Shown here: in pieces, positions 26,703 through 34,567 of the stretch
Numbering within the stretch: the stretch's first letter is position 1
Layout: each line of letters starts with the position of its first letter
Assembly: GCA_964491265.1 (NCBI GenBank)
Contig: CAZBFP010000019.1
Location: 3,749-67,748, forward strand
Direction: 5' to 3'
Length of the DNA: 64,000 nucleotides
From: JBBAGC01 sp964491265
Lineage (GTDB): Bacteria > Spirochaetota > UBA4802 > UBA5550
Translations under genes and position numbers: made by a program
The notes under the pieces: model-generated
Database searches by the model: none
Seen by the model: the letters and a program-made list of their open reading frames with translations, nothing else
Told to the model about the DNA's origin: nothing

Positions 26703-26809
26703 AATTTATCTTTTAATTTATCTGTAACTCTTGTTTATTAGATGCATCTAATTATTGAATTAATAAGGAATTATCCCTGATAAATTTTTGTGTGATAAGA
26801 CCCTTTTAT

Positions 26810-26840
26810 ATACCCCCGCCGCCTTCGGCGGCGGGGGTAT
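26810..26840 (+). terminator. GCCGCC hairpin, probable terminator after the PNPOx-like gene
   Basis: 14-bp perfect stem (ATACCCCCGCCGCC) with a TTC triloop, followed by TAAATTTTTTT. It lies 107 bases after the PNPOx-like stop. It is one of five related hairpins in the window (see 29432, 40842, 43934, 59280). Confidence 0.7.
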
Positions 26841-26873
26841 TAAATTTTTTTGATAAACCGGAAAGGTGATATA

Positions 26874-27062
26874 ATGAAAGATAAATTTGAGAGTACAGAT
26901 AACAGTTCATGGAACAGTATAGTTGCAGGTATACCGGTTGAACCTGAACTGACTGAGCCCTGGCGGAAGAAAAGATACTCCTGTTCAGGAAGCGGAAGAA
27001 TAGAGAAAAATTTCGATTTTAAATATCTCGATTTTCTGGCAAAGGATGAGCAGGAAAATTAA
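26874..27062 (+). CDS. Small hypothetical protein
   Basis: Encodes 62 residues (MKDKFESTDNSSWNSIVAGI at the start), hydrophilic, with a Cys and basic patch WRKKRYSCSGSGRIEKNF. ATG at 26874 has AAGGTGAT upstream; a TTG at 26850 in frame lacks support. Its stop overlaps the 3' end of the convergent ABC ATPase gene by 4 bases. Not recognised. Confidence 0.6.
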   Translation: MKDKFESTDNSSWNSIVAGIPVEPELTEPWRKKRYSCSGSGRIEKNFDFKYLDFLAKDEQEN

Positions 27063-27838
27063 GGATGACTTTTCAGCATGGAATAGATACGCCCCCCTCT
27101 ACTGAAAACTTCAATTTTATCATTAAAAAGGGAGCTGAAAACTTCAGCTTCCATTGCATCATCCACACCCCCGCTGAAAAAACATGAACCATTTTCTATA
27201 ACAAAAATCATGTTAAAGAGGGGTGTAATCTCCTCAACATGGTGTGTAACATAAATCATTGAAATAGTCTTTTTTGCTGTTAACTCCTCTATCGCTTCAA
27301 GAAGATTTTCCCGTGCTATTATATCAAGACCTGCTGTAGGTTCATCAAGTATGAGCAGGTCCGGATCATTAATAAGTGACCTGAGCATAAGGATTTTCTG
27401 CCTTTCACCATCTGAAAGATTTCCTATTATATCATACTCCCTCCCCCCAAGGCCTATTGTACCTATAAGGTGAGCCGCCTTCTCCTTTTCAGAGGATGAT
27501 GCCTCCCTGTACATGCCGATTGAAGCATAAATTCCGCTTAAAACAGCGTCTATGAGCCTCTCTCTTCTACTGAACATCTCCCGTAATGATGAGCTCACAT
27601 AACCTATGCGCTTTCTCAGCTCCCGTATATCATGGCCCGGCTGTGCAAGGCCGAACCTGATCACCTCCCCCTCTGAGGGGAAATTGTAGCCTGTTACTAT
27701 TTCCAGAAGTTTGGTTTTACCTGAACCATTGCGTCCGAAAAGAATCCACTTCTCGCCATCTTCTATGTGCCAGTTTATATTATCGAGAATTCTCTTCGCA
27801 CCAAATATATCAAGGCTCACATTATTCAGCTTTATCAT
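27059..27838 (-). CDS. ABC transporter ATP-binding protein (ModF/YlmA-like)
   Basis: A single nucleotide-binding domain of 259 residues: Walker A GRNGSGKT, Q-loop region RIGYVSSSLREMF, signature LSDGERQ, Walker B LLILDEPTAGLD, H-loop YVTHHVEEI. The pattern with 'THHVEEITP' is typical of the stand-alone ModF/YlmA/PhrA-like branch. No permease or binding protein is adjacent, so it may work with a remote partner or in a non-transport role. Confidence 0.9.
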   Translation of the reverse strand: MIKLNNVSLDIFGAKRILDNINWHIEDGEKWILFGRNGSGKTKLLEIVTGYNFPSEGEVIRFGLAQPGHDIRELRKRIGYVSSSLREMFSRRERLIDAVLSGIYASIGMYREASSSEKEKAAHLIGTIGLGGREYDIIGNLSDGERQKILMLRSLINDPDLLILDEPTAGLDIIARENLLEAIEELTAKKTISMIYVTHHVEEITPLFNMIFVIENGSCFFSGGVDDAMEAEVFSSLFNDKIEVFSRGGRIYSMLKSHP

Positions 27839-27930
27839 ATACTGTATCCAGTTCCTTTTATATACTTTATTTTTTAATTTTACCCTTAAATGTCAAGCTT
27901 TCTCTTCTGATGATTAATTCATTTACCCGG

Positions 27931-28072
27931 ATAGCAGTTTAATTTTGTGGGTTATGTCATTCCTGCGCATGCAGGAATCTCATAACCTTGATTTTTTCAG
28001 GAGATTCCGGCTCTACGTTATCACTTCGGCCGGAATGACAAACTTTTCCCCCTAAAATTCTACCACTACCTT
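27931..28072. repeat. Intergenic repeat, CATTCCGG family copy 3 (inverted)
   Basis: Inverted relative to copy 2: the right end AAAATTCTACCACTACC matches the reverse complement of copy 2's left end; interior GTCATTCCTGCGCATGCAGG and CGGCCGGAATGACA. It lies in the 27839-28190 gap, which otherwise holds the FlgM-like promoter. Confidence 0.72.
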
Positions 28073-28118
28073 TGTCCGCATCTGATAGATAATTTTAGAA
28101 TTTTTTAAAATATTTTAC

Positions 28119-28145
28119 TACAGTAAAATCGCATAATCCCGATAA
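28119..28145 (+). promoter_or_regulatory. Sigma-28-like promoter candidate
   Basis: TACA at 28119-28122 and CCCGATAA at 28138-28145, 15 bases apart, compared with the flagellar consensus TAAA-N15-GCCGATAA (eleven of twelve... bases differing only by one in each box). It is 45 bases upstream of the FlgM-like ATG. Confidence 0.5.
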
Positions 28146-28190
28146 TAAAAACAGCCAATGAGACATAAAACAGGATCAAGGAGGTAAATT

Positions 28191-28565
28191 ATGAAAATTA
28201 TACCTTATCCTGGCTCAGGTTTGACAAAACGGGGAAATTCATCTGAGAATCACCGGATGGATTATGACAAGCCGCTTTACCTGAAAAGGCAGAAGAGCGG
28301 CGGCGATAAAATCGAGATCTCTGCTGAGGCTAAGCTGAGATTTCAGCAGGATAATATTGTAAAGCTCGACAGAGCAAGGCTTATGAAAGAAGCCGGTGAA
28401 TACTTCAAGGAACTTGACAGGGACCTTAATTTTGCAGATGCAGATAATCGCAGAAAATTACGCGGAGAGAAAATAGCAGAGGCAAAAATAAAGTCGGAAA
28501 ACGGGTTTTACGATAATATGGAAAATAATATTCTTAGAATAATCGCGGAAAAAAAATTGTTTTAA
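28191..28565 (+). CDS. FlgM-like anti-sigma-28 factor candidate
   Basis: A hydrophilic protein of 124 residues. The middle DKIEISAEAKLRFQQD and the end REKIAEAKIKSENGFYD-like segment (RKLRGEKIAEAKIKSENGFY) match the FlgM pattern of 'D-x-V-x-I-S' followed by 'R-x-x-K-I-x-x-A-K-x-x-I-x-x-G-x-Y'. It is longer than typical FlgM (about 90-100). FlgM holds sigma-28 inactive until the hook is complete. A near-perfect AAGGAGGT precedes the ATG, and a sigma-28-like promoter lies upstream, fitting feedback regulation. No other flagellar gene is in the window, so the call rests on the motif. Confidence 0.65.
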   Translation: MKIIPYPGSGLTKRGNSSENHRMDYDKPLYLKRQKSGGDKIEISAEAKLRFQQDNIVKLDRARLMKEAGEYFKELDRDLNFADADNRRKLRGEKIAEAKIKSENGFYDNMENNILRIIAEKKLF

Positions 28566-28585
28566 ATCTGAGAGCAGGACTTAAT

Positions 28586-28615
28586 GCATGCCCCGGGAAA
28601 TATTCCGGGGCATGC
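28586..28615 (+). terminator. Hairpin terminator after the FlgM-like gene
   Basis: Arms GCATGCCCCGG and CCGGGGCATGC around GAAATATT, 21 bases after the stop. The following sequence is only weakly T-rich. Confidence 0.65.
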
Positions 28616-28717
28616 TGATTATATACCCCCTTTAGCCGGCATTTTTTTAAAAAACATCTTGCATCAATAATCAGCTCCCCATAAAAAACCGTATCAATTA
28701 ATTTAAGGAGAAATTTT

Positions 28718-29380
28718 ATGAAAGTTACTGAAGGTATATATTCCTATGTATGGCGCGGCACCTTTGAAAACAACTGCAACAGCTTTTACTTCGGTGAACC
28801 GCTGAACATTCTATTCGATGCAGGCCTTAAAAACTACGTGGACCTGCTTATGAAAAACATGACAGATGACGGTATCGACACATCTGAAATAAAATATCTG
28901 GTTAACACCCACTGCCATCCTGATCACTTTGAAGGAACCCTTAATTTTATAGATAAAGATGTTAAACTTTGCATGAACAGCGATGAGATAAAGTTTTTCA
29001 ACCAGGAGGGGCCCCGGTTTTTTCAGATGTTCAACATGCCATTCCCCCAGGTTAACTTTGATGTAATCCTTGATGAAGGGACATGGATGGTTGGCGAAAC
29101 AGAGCTGCAGGTTTATCATACCCCGGGACACTCGCCCGGATCAGTGAGCGTATACTGGCCGGAGAAGAAAACTCTGGTCTGCGGCGACCTGGTTTTTGAC
29201 AGCAGTTTCGGTCGTGTCGATTTCCCCGGGGGGAGCGGGGAACTATTAAAGAAAAGCATAGAGAAAATTTCTCAACTCGACATTGAGATTCTACTCCCCG
29301 GGCATATGGGGATAATTACAGGGAAAGAGAATGTTCAAAGAAATTTTCAGCTCATAAAGCAGCATTTTTCATTGATTTAA
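28718..29380 (+). CDS. MBL-fold metallo-hydrolase (glyoxalase II-like)
   Basis: A protein of 220 residues with the metal site complete: THCHPDH (His65, His67, Asp69, His70), YHTPGHSPGS, CGDLVFDSSFGRVDFPGGS and LLPGHMG. The size and FGRVDFPGGS pattern suit glyoxalase II-like or persulfide-dioxygenase-like thioester hydrolases. Substrate not determinable. AAGGAG precedes the ATG. It appears monocistronic and converges on nadE with a bidirectional hairpin between. Confidence 0.9.
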   Translation: MKVTEGIYSYVWRGTFENNCNSFYFGEPLNILFDAGLKNYVDLLMKNMTDDGIDTSEIKYLVNTHCHPDHFEGTLNFIDKDVKLCMNSDEIKFFNQEGPRFFQMFNMPFPQVNFDVILDEGTWMVGETELQVYHTPGHSPGSVSVYWPEKKTLVCGDLVFDSSFGRVDFPGGSGELLKKSIEKISQLDIEILLPGHMGIITGKENVQRNFQLIKQHFSLI

Positions 29381-29431
29381 TTCCAATATTAATCCCTGAA
29401 AATATATTTTAGTATAAAAATGGATAATTTT

Positions 29432-29462
29432 TTATCCCCGCCGCCTTCGGCGGCGGGGATAA
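29432..29462. terminator. Bidirectional terminator between MBL gene and nadE
   Basis: 14-bp perfect stem TTATCCCCGCCGCC with TTC loop. Upstream is ATTTTTTT-like sequence and downstream TATTTTTT, so it can serve both converging genes. Member of the GCCGCC hairpin family. Confidence 0.75.
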
Positions 29463-29511
29463 TAGAGTATTTTTTAACAATAATAATTTTAGAAATAAAT
29501 ACTGATCTGCT

Positions 29512-31167
29512 TTACGGAACAAATCTTTTGGCCAGGGGGATACGTCTCCCTGTGCCGAATGCCTTGGTTGTAACCTTAATCCCCGGTGCAGCCTGAAATC
29601 TTTTGTACTCATTGATATTAACAAGGCGCAGCACAAAATCTACAGTTTCCCTGTCATAACCCTTTGCTGTAATCTCATCTGCACTCATGCGCTGTTCAAC
29701 ATAAAGCTCAAGTATTCCGTCAAGAATGGCGTATGGCGGGAGTGAGTCCTCATCCTTCTGATCAGGACGAAGCTCAGCTGAAGGAGCCTTGTCAATTGTC
29801 TCCCTGGGAATAATATCTCTCCCCGCTTTGCTGTTAATATATTCAGAGAGTTCATAGACCAGAGTTTTAGGGAGGTCCGATATCACTGCCAGGCCTCCGC
29901 ACATATCGCCGTAAAGGGTGCAGTAACCTGTAGCTGTTTCCGATTTATTACCTGTAGTAAGAAGAAGGGCTCCGGTTTTATTGCTCACAGCCATAAGAAG
30001 ATTACCCCTTATGCGTGCCTGAATATTCTCTTCAGTAATATCCTCCTCCATGCCGCGGAACAATCCGCTCAAATCGCTTTTGAACTGATTGTATAATTCC
30101 TTTATCTCAATTGTTTCAATCTTCATCCCCAGGTTCCGGGCCAGTGCATAGGAGTCATCAACACTCCCCTTTGAAGAATAGATCGAAGGCATTGTAATAC
30201 CTGAAACATTCTCCGGGCCAAGGGCTTTGCATGCCAGGGCTGCAACAAGAGCGGAATCTATGCCGCCGCTTAGTCCAAGCAGAGCTTTCTTAAATCCGCT
30301 CTTCTGCATATAATCGCCAAGCCCCATTACCAGGGCCTTTTCAATATCCTCTATATCGTTTATCCCGTAATCGGATGTACCCGGTTCATTGTAGCCGGTT
30401 AGAACCAGATCCTCTTTAAAGCCTTCACAATGCGCGTAAACCTCACCTTTGCTGTTAATGCACATGCTGTTGCCGTCAAAAACCAGGGAATCATTACCCC
30501 CGGTCTGGTTAACATAAACAATCGAAACACCGCACCTTGAAGCAAGGGTGGAAAGCATATTTTTGCGGGCAGCCCTTTTCCCCTTAATATAGGGGGATGC
30601 GGAGATATTGATAATAAGCTCAGCGCCGCTGCTGCAGAGGAGCTGCACAGGGTCAACATGATATCTCCTCTGCTCCATGAATCTGCTGTTATCAGTATTC
30701 ATTGCTGACCAGATATCCTCGCATATTGAGATCCCGGTTTTAATCCCATGGAGATCAAATATGTGATGCTCCCTTGCTGGTGAAAAATACCTGTATTCAT
30801 CAAAAACATCGTATCCGGGGAGGAGTGTTTTATTCTGCTTTAATAAAATTTCTCCACCCTTTATAAGTGCCGCGGAATTAAAAAGCATGGGCTGATTATC
30901 CATATCAAAATCGACAAAACCGACTATGATATGACTTTTAATCCCTCTGGAGAAATCCCTGATCTTTTCAAGAGATGCCAGGTTGTCTTCAACCAGTTTT
31001 CTGTTTTCAAGAAGATCCATGGGGGGATAGCCGATAGTTGACATTTCAGGGAACACAATTAAATCAGCACCCTTTTCATCAGCAGATTTAATAAATGACA
31101 GGATCTTCCCCCTGTTCCCATCAATATCAGCAATAACAGGATTTATCTGCGCCATTGCAATCTTCAT
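29512..31167 (-). CDS. nadE: Glutamine-dependent NAD+ synthetase
   Basis: Catalyses the last step of NAD synthesis, amidating deamido-NAD with ammonia from glutamine. It is 551 residues, full length for the two-domain form. The N-terminal CN-hydrolase glutaminase has the triad Glu41 (VFPEMST), Lys (KQNKTLLPGYDVFDE) and Cys (GISICEDIW). The C-terminal synthetase has the P-loop LGLSGGIDSALV, TTGNKSETATGY and SAELRPDQKDEDSLPPY. GGAGGAT precedes the ATG. Confidence 0.97.
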   Translation of the reverse strand: MKIAMAQINPVIADIDGNRGKILSFIKSADEKGADLIVFPEMSTIGYPPMDLLENRKLVEDNLASLEKIRDFSRGIKSHIIVGFVDFDMDNQPMLFNSAALIKGGEILLKQNKTLLPGYDVFDEYRYFSPAREHHIFDLHGIKTGISICEDIWSAMNTDNSRFMEQRRYHVDPVQLLCSSGAELIINISASPYIKGKRAARKNMLSTLASRCGVSIVYVNQTGGNDSLVFDGNSMCINSKGEVYAHCEGFKEDLVLTGYNEPGTSDYGINDIEDIEKALVMGLGDYMQKSGFKKALLGLSGGIDSALVAALACKALGPENVSGITMPSIYSSKGSVDDSYALARNLGMKIETIEIKELYNQFKSDLSGLFRGMEEDITEENIQARIRGNLLMAVSNKTGALLLTTGNKSETATGYCTLYGDMCGGLAVISDLPKTLVYELSEYINSKAGRDIIPRETIDKAPSAELRPDQKDEDSLPPYAILDGILELYVEQRMSADEITAKGYDRETVDFVLRLVNINEYKRFQAAPGIKVTTKAFGTGRRIPLAKRFVP

Positions 31168-31258
31168 AATTATATCCTCCGGGAATAAAGACAGATACTA
31201 TTATTAACTCTATTCAGCAGAGTCAAGAGCTTTACAGCAAAAATATCCATGGCAATAT

Positions 31259-31458
31259 CAAGCAGCAGTTAAATTTTACGGGAAAAGCCTGTCATTCCGG
31301 CCGGAGTGACAACGTAGGCAAGCATTATAGAAACATCCTGTTTCTTGCTTGCAGGCAGCCCTCATAGCTGCACTGCCGGAATCTCCTGAAAAAATCAAAG
31401 ATTATGAGATTCCCGCATGCGCGGGAATGACACAACTTACAAATATAAAATGCTGCTT
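31259..31458. repeat. Intergenic repeat, CATTCCGG family copy 4 (most complete)
   Basis: Bounded by inverted AAGCAGCAGTTAAATTTTA and AAATATAAAATGCTGCTT. Inside are GTCATTCCGGCCGG, a GAAACATCCTGTTTC module and GCGGGAATGACAC. No ORF; length and ends suit a MITE. It fills most of 31168-31537. Confidence 0.8.
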
Positions 31459-31537
31459 ATTAACCGCTTTTTTTAAATGTATGTAAACTATTGAGCTAAT
31501 AAGAGCTTCTCCGGAAAAACTTCAGGTCAGATTTTTA

Positions 31538-31726
31538 TTGAAAAAAACAATGGTTCAGGAAATCAGAAACAACGGAACAGACAAGTATGTTTCCGAGCCC
31601 TATATATCCTCCGCAACAGGGAATAAATGCATTACATTCTCGAGATCATTCAAAGATTTAAATGGAAAGTTAAGGATACTCTGCATTGATGTAATGCAGA
31701 GTATCCGCGGAAATCATCTTATTTAA
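31538..31726 (+). pseudogene. Remnant of a Cache/PDC sensor domain
   Basis: A 62-residue frame includes YVSEPYISSATGNKCITFSR, then DLNGKLRILCIDV. This matches the 'PYxSSATG...vTxSxPI.D..G...GVLGxDI' core of PDC/Cache sensor domains of chemoreceptors and kinases. There is no SD, no signal anchor and no signalling domain, so this is probably a decayed piece. It overlaps the 3' end of the activase gene on the other strand by 4 bases. Confidence 0.45.
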
Positions 31727-32490
31727 AGTTTTGCTGCAAGTACAGCAGCGCCAATAGCGCCATTAATCTGGGCATTTTCACTTACCTCAACTTCAATCTC
31801 CAGCTTACGCTGCAGTGCTGTTACAACACCTATATTCTTTGCCACACCCCCTGTCATCATAAGAGGGGCTCTGACCCCTACCCTTTTTGCCAGTGCCGAT
31901 ACCCTTGAAGCAACAGAATCGTGAATCCCGGCAATAATATTCTCCCTTGATTCACCCCTGGAAATAAGCGACACCACCTCAGATTCGGCAAAGACTGTAC
32001 ATATACTGCTTATCTGTGACGGCATCTTTGACTGAAGCGAAAGGGGGCCGAAATTATCCAGCTCCACCTCCAGTGCATGAGCCATAACCTCAAGGAAACG
32101 CCCCGTACCTGCAGCGCATTTATCATTCATGGCAAAATCCTTAACCCTGCCATCCTCATCCACCACTATGGCCTTACTGTCCTGCCCCCCCACATCAATA
32201 ATCGACCTTATACGAGGGTCGGTAAAATGAGCGCCTGCAGCGTGGCAGCTGATTTCAGTTATCGCCTTATGTGCAAAGCTTATGTTGGCCCGCCCGTAAC
32301 CTGTTGCTATAATTTTTTCGATATCATCAAGCTTGATATTAAGTTTCGCAAGGAGATTATCCATTGCCGATCTCCCTGCCTTTTCCGCATTATACCCTGT
32401 AAAGACAATCCCGGTTCCAAGGATCTCCCCGTCTTTTACTACAGCCACCTTGGTGGTAATTGAGCCTATATCTATCCCTGCTGTGAGCAT
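31723..32490 (-). CDS. Acyl-CoA dehydratase/reductase activase (HgdC/BadF-BcrA ATPase family)
   Basis: A protein of 255 residues of the ASKHA-fold family that couples ATP hydrolysis to low-potential electron transfer into the partner enzyme. Motifs: GIDIGSITTKVAVV (phosphate 1), IIDVGGQDSKAI (phosphate 2), MTGGVAKNIGVV (adenosine). Cys125 (MNDKCAAGTGRF) and Cys164 (SSICTVFAESE) are the family's ligands of the [4Fe-4S] cluster bridging the homodimer. It is the last gene of the operon begun by the acyl-CoA ligase. A single activase gene favours the homodimeric 2-hydroxyacyl-CoA dehydratase arrangement over the BcrA/BcrD heterodimer. Confidence 0.93.
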   Translation of the reverse strand: MLTAGIDIGSITTKVAVVKDGEILGTGIVFTGYNAEKAGRSAMDNLLAKLNIKLDDIEKIIATGYGRANISFAHKAITEISCHAAGAHFTDPRIRSIIDVGGQDSKAIVVDEDGRVKDFAMNDKCAAGTGRFLEVMAHALEVELDNFGPLSLQSKMPSQISSICTVFAESEVVSLISRGESRENIIAGIHDSVASRVSALAKRVGVRAPLMMTGGVAKNIGVVTALQRKLEIEVEVSENAQINGAIGAAVLAAKL

Positions 32491-32516
32491 AATCCCCTCT
32501 GAGCATCAGTATTTAA

Positions 32517-33278
32517 TTAAACCGCTGTTGTGCCGCCGTCAACCACTATGGTCTGCCCTGTAATAAAATCAGCCCCGGCAGAAGCAAGAAAGAGCGTGGG
32601 GTGAACCACATCAATAGGCTCGGCAATCCTGCCAAGTGGTATACCCTTTACCACATGCTGACTAATGTCATCATTGGACCAGAAGGGCTTGCTGAATTCA
32701 GTGCGAACCATTGCAGGTGCAACAGCATTAACAGTAATATTAAAAAATGCAAGCTCAGATGCCAGAACCTTAGTCATCATTTCAATGCCGGCTTTTGCGA
32801 TTCCGTAAATCCCCATCCCCGGAGATGCCTTTCTCCCTGCTATGGATGATATGCTCACAATCTTACCGCTCTTCTGAGCCTTCATAATCTCCGCGGCTTT
32901 CCTGGAAACAAGGAATGTGCCTGTAAGATTTGAATCAATTATCTTCTGCCACATTGAAGGATCTGTTTCAGCAAGTGAGGGAGTAAAAAGATTCATCCCC
33001 ACATTATTGATAAGCACATCAACCCTGCCAAAGCGCTCCATTACACCTTTAAAAAGAGCATCCACATCCTCCGCCTTTGCAACATGTGCCTGCAGTGCAA
33101 GAAGGTTATCCCCTCCATTCAATGCTGCAGAAGCTGCATCGAGAGATTCTTTTTTCCGGCCGCATATAACAACCTTCGCTTTTTCATCCACTAAATAGCG
33201 GGCAATCTCAAGACCAATCCCCCTGCTCCCGCCTGTAATAAGTACAACCTTATCTTTCAGATTATAATTTATACTCAT
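32517..33278 (-). CDS. SDR-family NAD(P)-dependent oxidoreductase
   Basis: A classical short-chain dehydrogenase of 253 residues: cofactor motif TGGSRGIG, NNVG, catalytic Ser in SISSIAG, and YGIAK (Tyr-x-x-x-Lys), with C-terminal ITGQTIVVDGG. The ATG at 33278 shares a base with the TGA of the upstream subunit gene (TGATG), so the two are translationally coupled. In the operon it may supply or oxidise a hydroxyacyl-CoA intermediate; the substrate is inference only. Confidence 0.92.
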   Translation of the reverse strand: MSINYNLKDKVVLITGGSRGIGLEIARYLVDEKAKVVICGRKKESLDAASAALNGGDNLLALQAHVAKAEDVDALFKGVMERFGRVDVLINNVGMNLFTPSLAETDPSMWQKIIDSNLTGTFLVSRKAAEIMKAQKSGKIVSISSIAGRKASPGMGIYGIAKAGIEMMTKVLASELAFFNITVNAVAPAMVRTEFSKPFWSNDDISQHVVKGIPLGRIAEPIDVVHPTLFLASAGADFITGQTIVVDGGTTAV

Positions 33279-34528
33279 CAATTCCCCCTCTTATCTTTAA
33301 TAAGTTCCATAAATGCATCAATCCTTGTGGCAATCTGGCTTTCGCTGAAACTCCTCTCATCTGTCATATCCGCTTCAATAATAAGTGAGGGGAGATTCCT
33401 CTCCTTCATTATTATTTTCTGAATATCGTACTGCCCCAGTGAATAGGGTTTGCAGCTCCTGTTTGAATGCAGGATTACACCATCCACATCATATTTGTCA
33501 ATCATAGTCAGCACCATCTTTGCCATTTTATCTGTTCCGATATTAAGATAAATAGCAGTGTACCCATCAGCCATACTCTCAAGAAAATCATTCTCATCAA
33601 GGAGATCCACCTGGGCGCTCCATGCGGAGGTATAGGTGTCTGCCACTAAACAGGCATCATGTGAGGCAATCTTTTCGGATAGCCATTTTGTTTTGTACCA
33701 CACCGGAAGGTTGTCCCAGAGGAGACGATACTTTTCCTGAGGCACGGCACTTATACCATCCTTCACTCTCCCCTCCATCTCAGCCAGGAGACCTTTGTAG
33801 TAATCCACGCACACCTGGGTCCCCCGCAAGGTTACTATCAGTGCCAGATGGAAGAAGGCATCAAATGCGCTCATAGGCGCCGGCTTATTTGAAGCAGTGG
33901 CAAGCACATCACGCCATAATCTCTGCGATTCCACAGAGAGCTTCCCAACTTCATTCATCCTGTCATAATCGTATTTCTTTCCGCACTGCTCTTCAAGAAA
34001 TATAATATATTCATCAATCTGCCTTCTCACATACTTCCTTGCAGCATCGCTGTTCTCAGTATGAATAATGGGTGTGTCAAAAATAAAAAGGGGAACCTTG
34101 AACTTACGGGCCATAACCTCATACCATTTAAGCACAGTACCGCATATATTGTTGCAGCAGATAAGCATATCAGGTTCAGGGAGTCCACCAATGGGCCCCC
34201 CCTGCGTTTCAGCCTGCCCGATGTCAGCCCTGCCGTATGAGCAGAGGTCCTGGGAATAGCCCATCCCCTCTGCAACCCCGCAGAGGTCAACACCCATTTT
34301 TGAAGCGCCTATCATGGCGCCGTAATTCTCCGGGTACACAGGGATAATATCCATTACAAGAAGGGGCTCAACAGGGCCGCCGCTGGTAATCCAGGCCACC
34401 TTTTTATTGTTTTTCCGGGCGGTTTTTGCGTCTATATAATAATGGGTCATTATCTCCTTCATTCTGCCCAGGCTCTTAATCTTTCGTTTCTCTTTTTCCG
34501 CATCTATAATTTTATCTTCACCAGACAT
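33278..34528 (-). CDS. 2-hydroxyacyl-CoA dehydratase/benzoyl-CoA reductase-type subunit (BcrB/HgdA-like)
   Basis: A protein of 416 residues of the family that binds a [4Fe-4S] cluster and performs ketyl-radical dehydration or aromatic reduction on CoA thioesters. Similarity is seen in GMGYSQDLCSYGRADIGQ, PDMLICCNNICGTVLKW, DGVILHSNRSCKPYSLGQ and IIEADMTDERSFSESQ, which correspond to conserved blocks of BcrB and HgdA. AAGGAG precedes the ATG. It pairs with the 373-residue subunit just upstream. Whether it dehydrates a 2-hydroxyacyl-CoA or reduces an enoyl or aromatic ring cannot be decided here. Confidence 0.88.
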   Translation of the reverse strand: MSGEDKIIDAEKEKRKIKSLGRMKEIMTHYYIDAKTARKNNKKVAWITSGGPVEPLLVMDIIPVYPENYGAMIGASKMGVDLCGVAEGMGYSQDLCSYGRADIGQAETQGGPIGGLPEPDMLICCNNICGTVLKWYEVMARKFKVPLFIFDTPIIHTENSDAARKYVRRQIDEYIIFLEEQCGKKYDYDRMNEVGKLSVESQRLWRDVLATASNKPAPMSAFDAFFHLALIVTLRGTQVCVDYYKGLLAEMEGRVKDGISAVPQEKYRLLWDNLPVWYKTKWLSEKIASHDACLVADTYTSAWSAQVDLLDENDFLESMADGYTAIYLNIGTDKMAKMVLTMIDKYDVDGVILHSNRSCKPYSLGQYDIQKIIMKERNLPSLIIEADMTDERSFSESQIATRIDAFMELIKDKRGN

Positions 34529-34567
34529 ACACTACTCCTTAAGATTTTATTCGCTTCATCAGCACAG

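Noticed and set aside
26810..26840. UUCG tetraloop interpretation of the GCCGCC hairpins
   Set aside because: Pairing is best with a TTC/GAA triloop; the UUCG register creates a C-C mismatch in the stem.
31259..31458. Possible riboswitch or leader for nadE
   Set aside because: The structured segment is a dispersed repeat with copies next to unrelated genes and has its own inverted ends.
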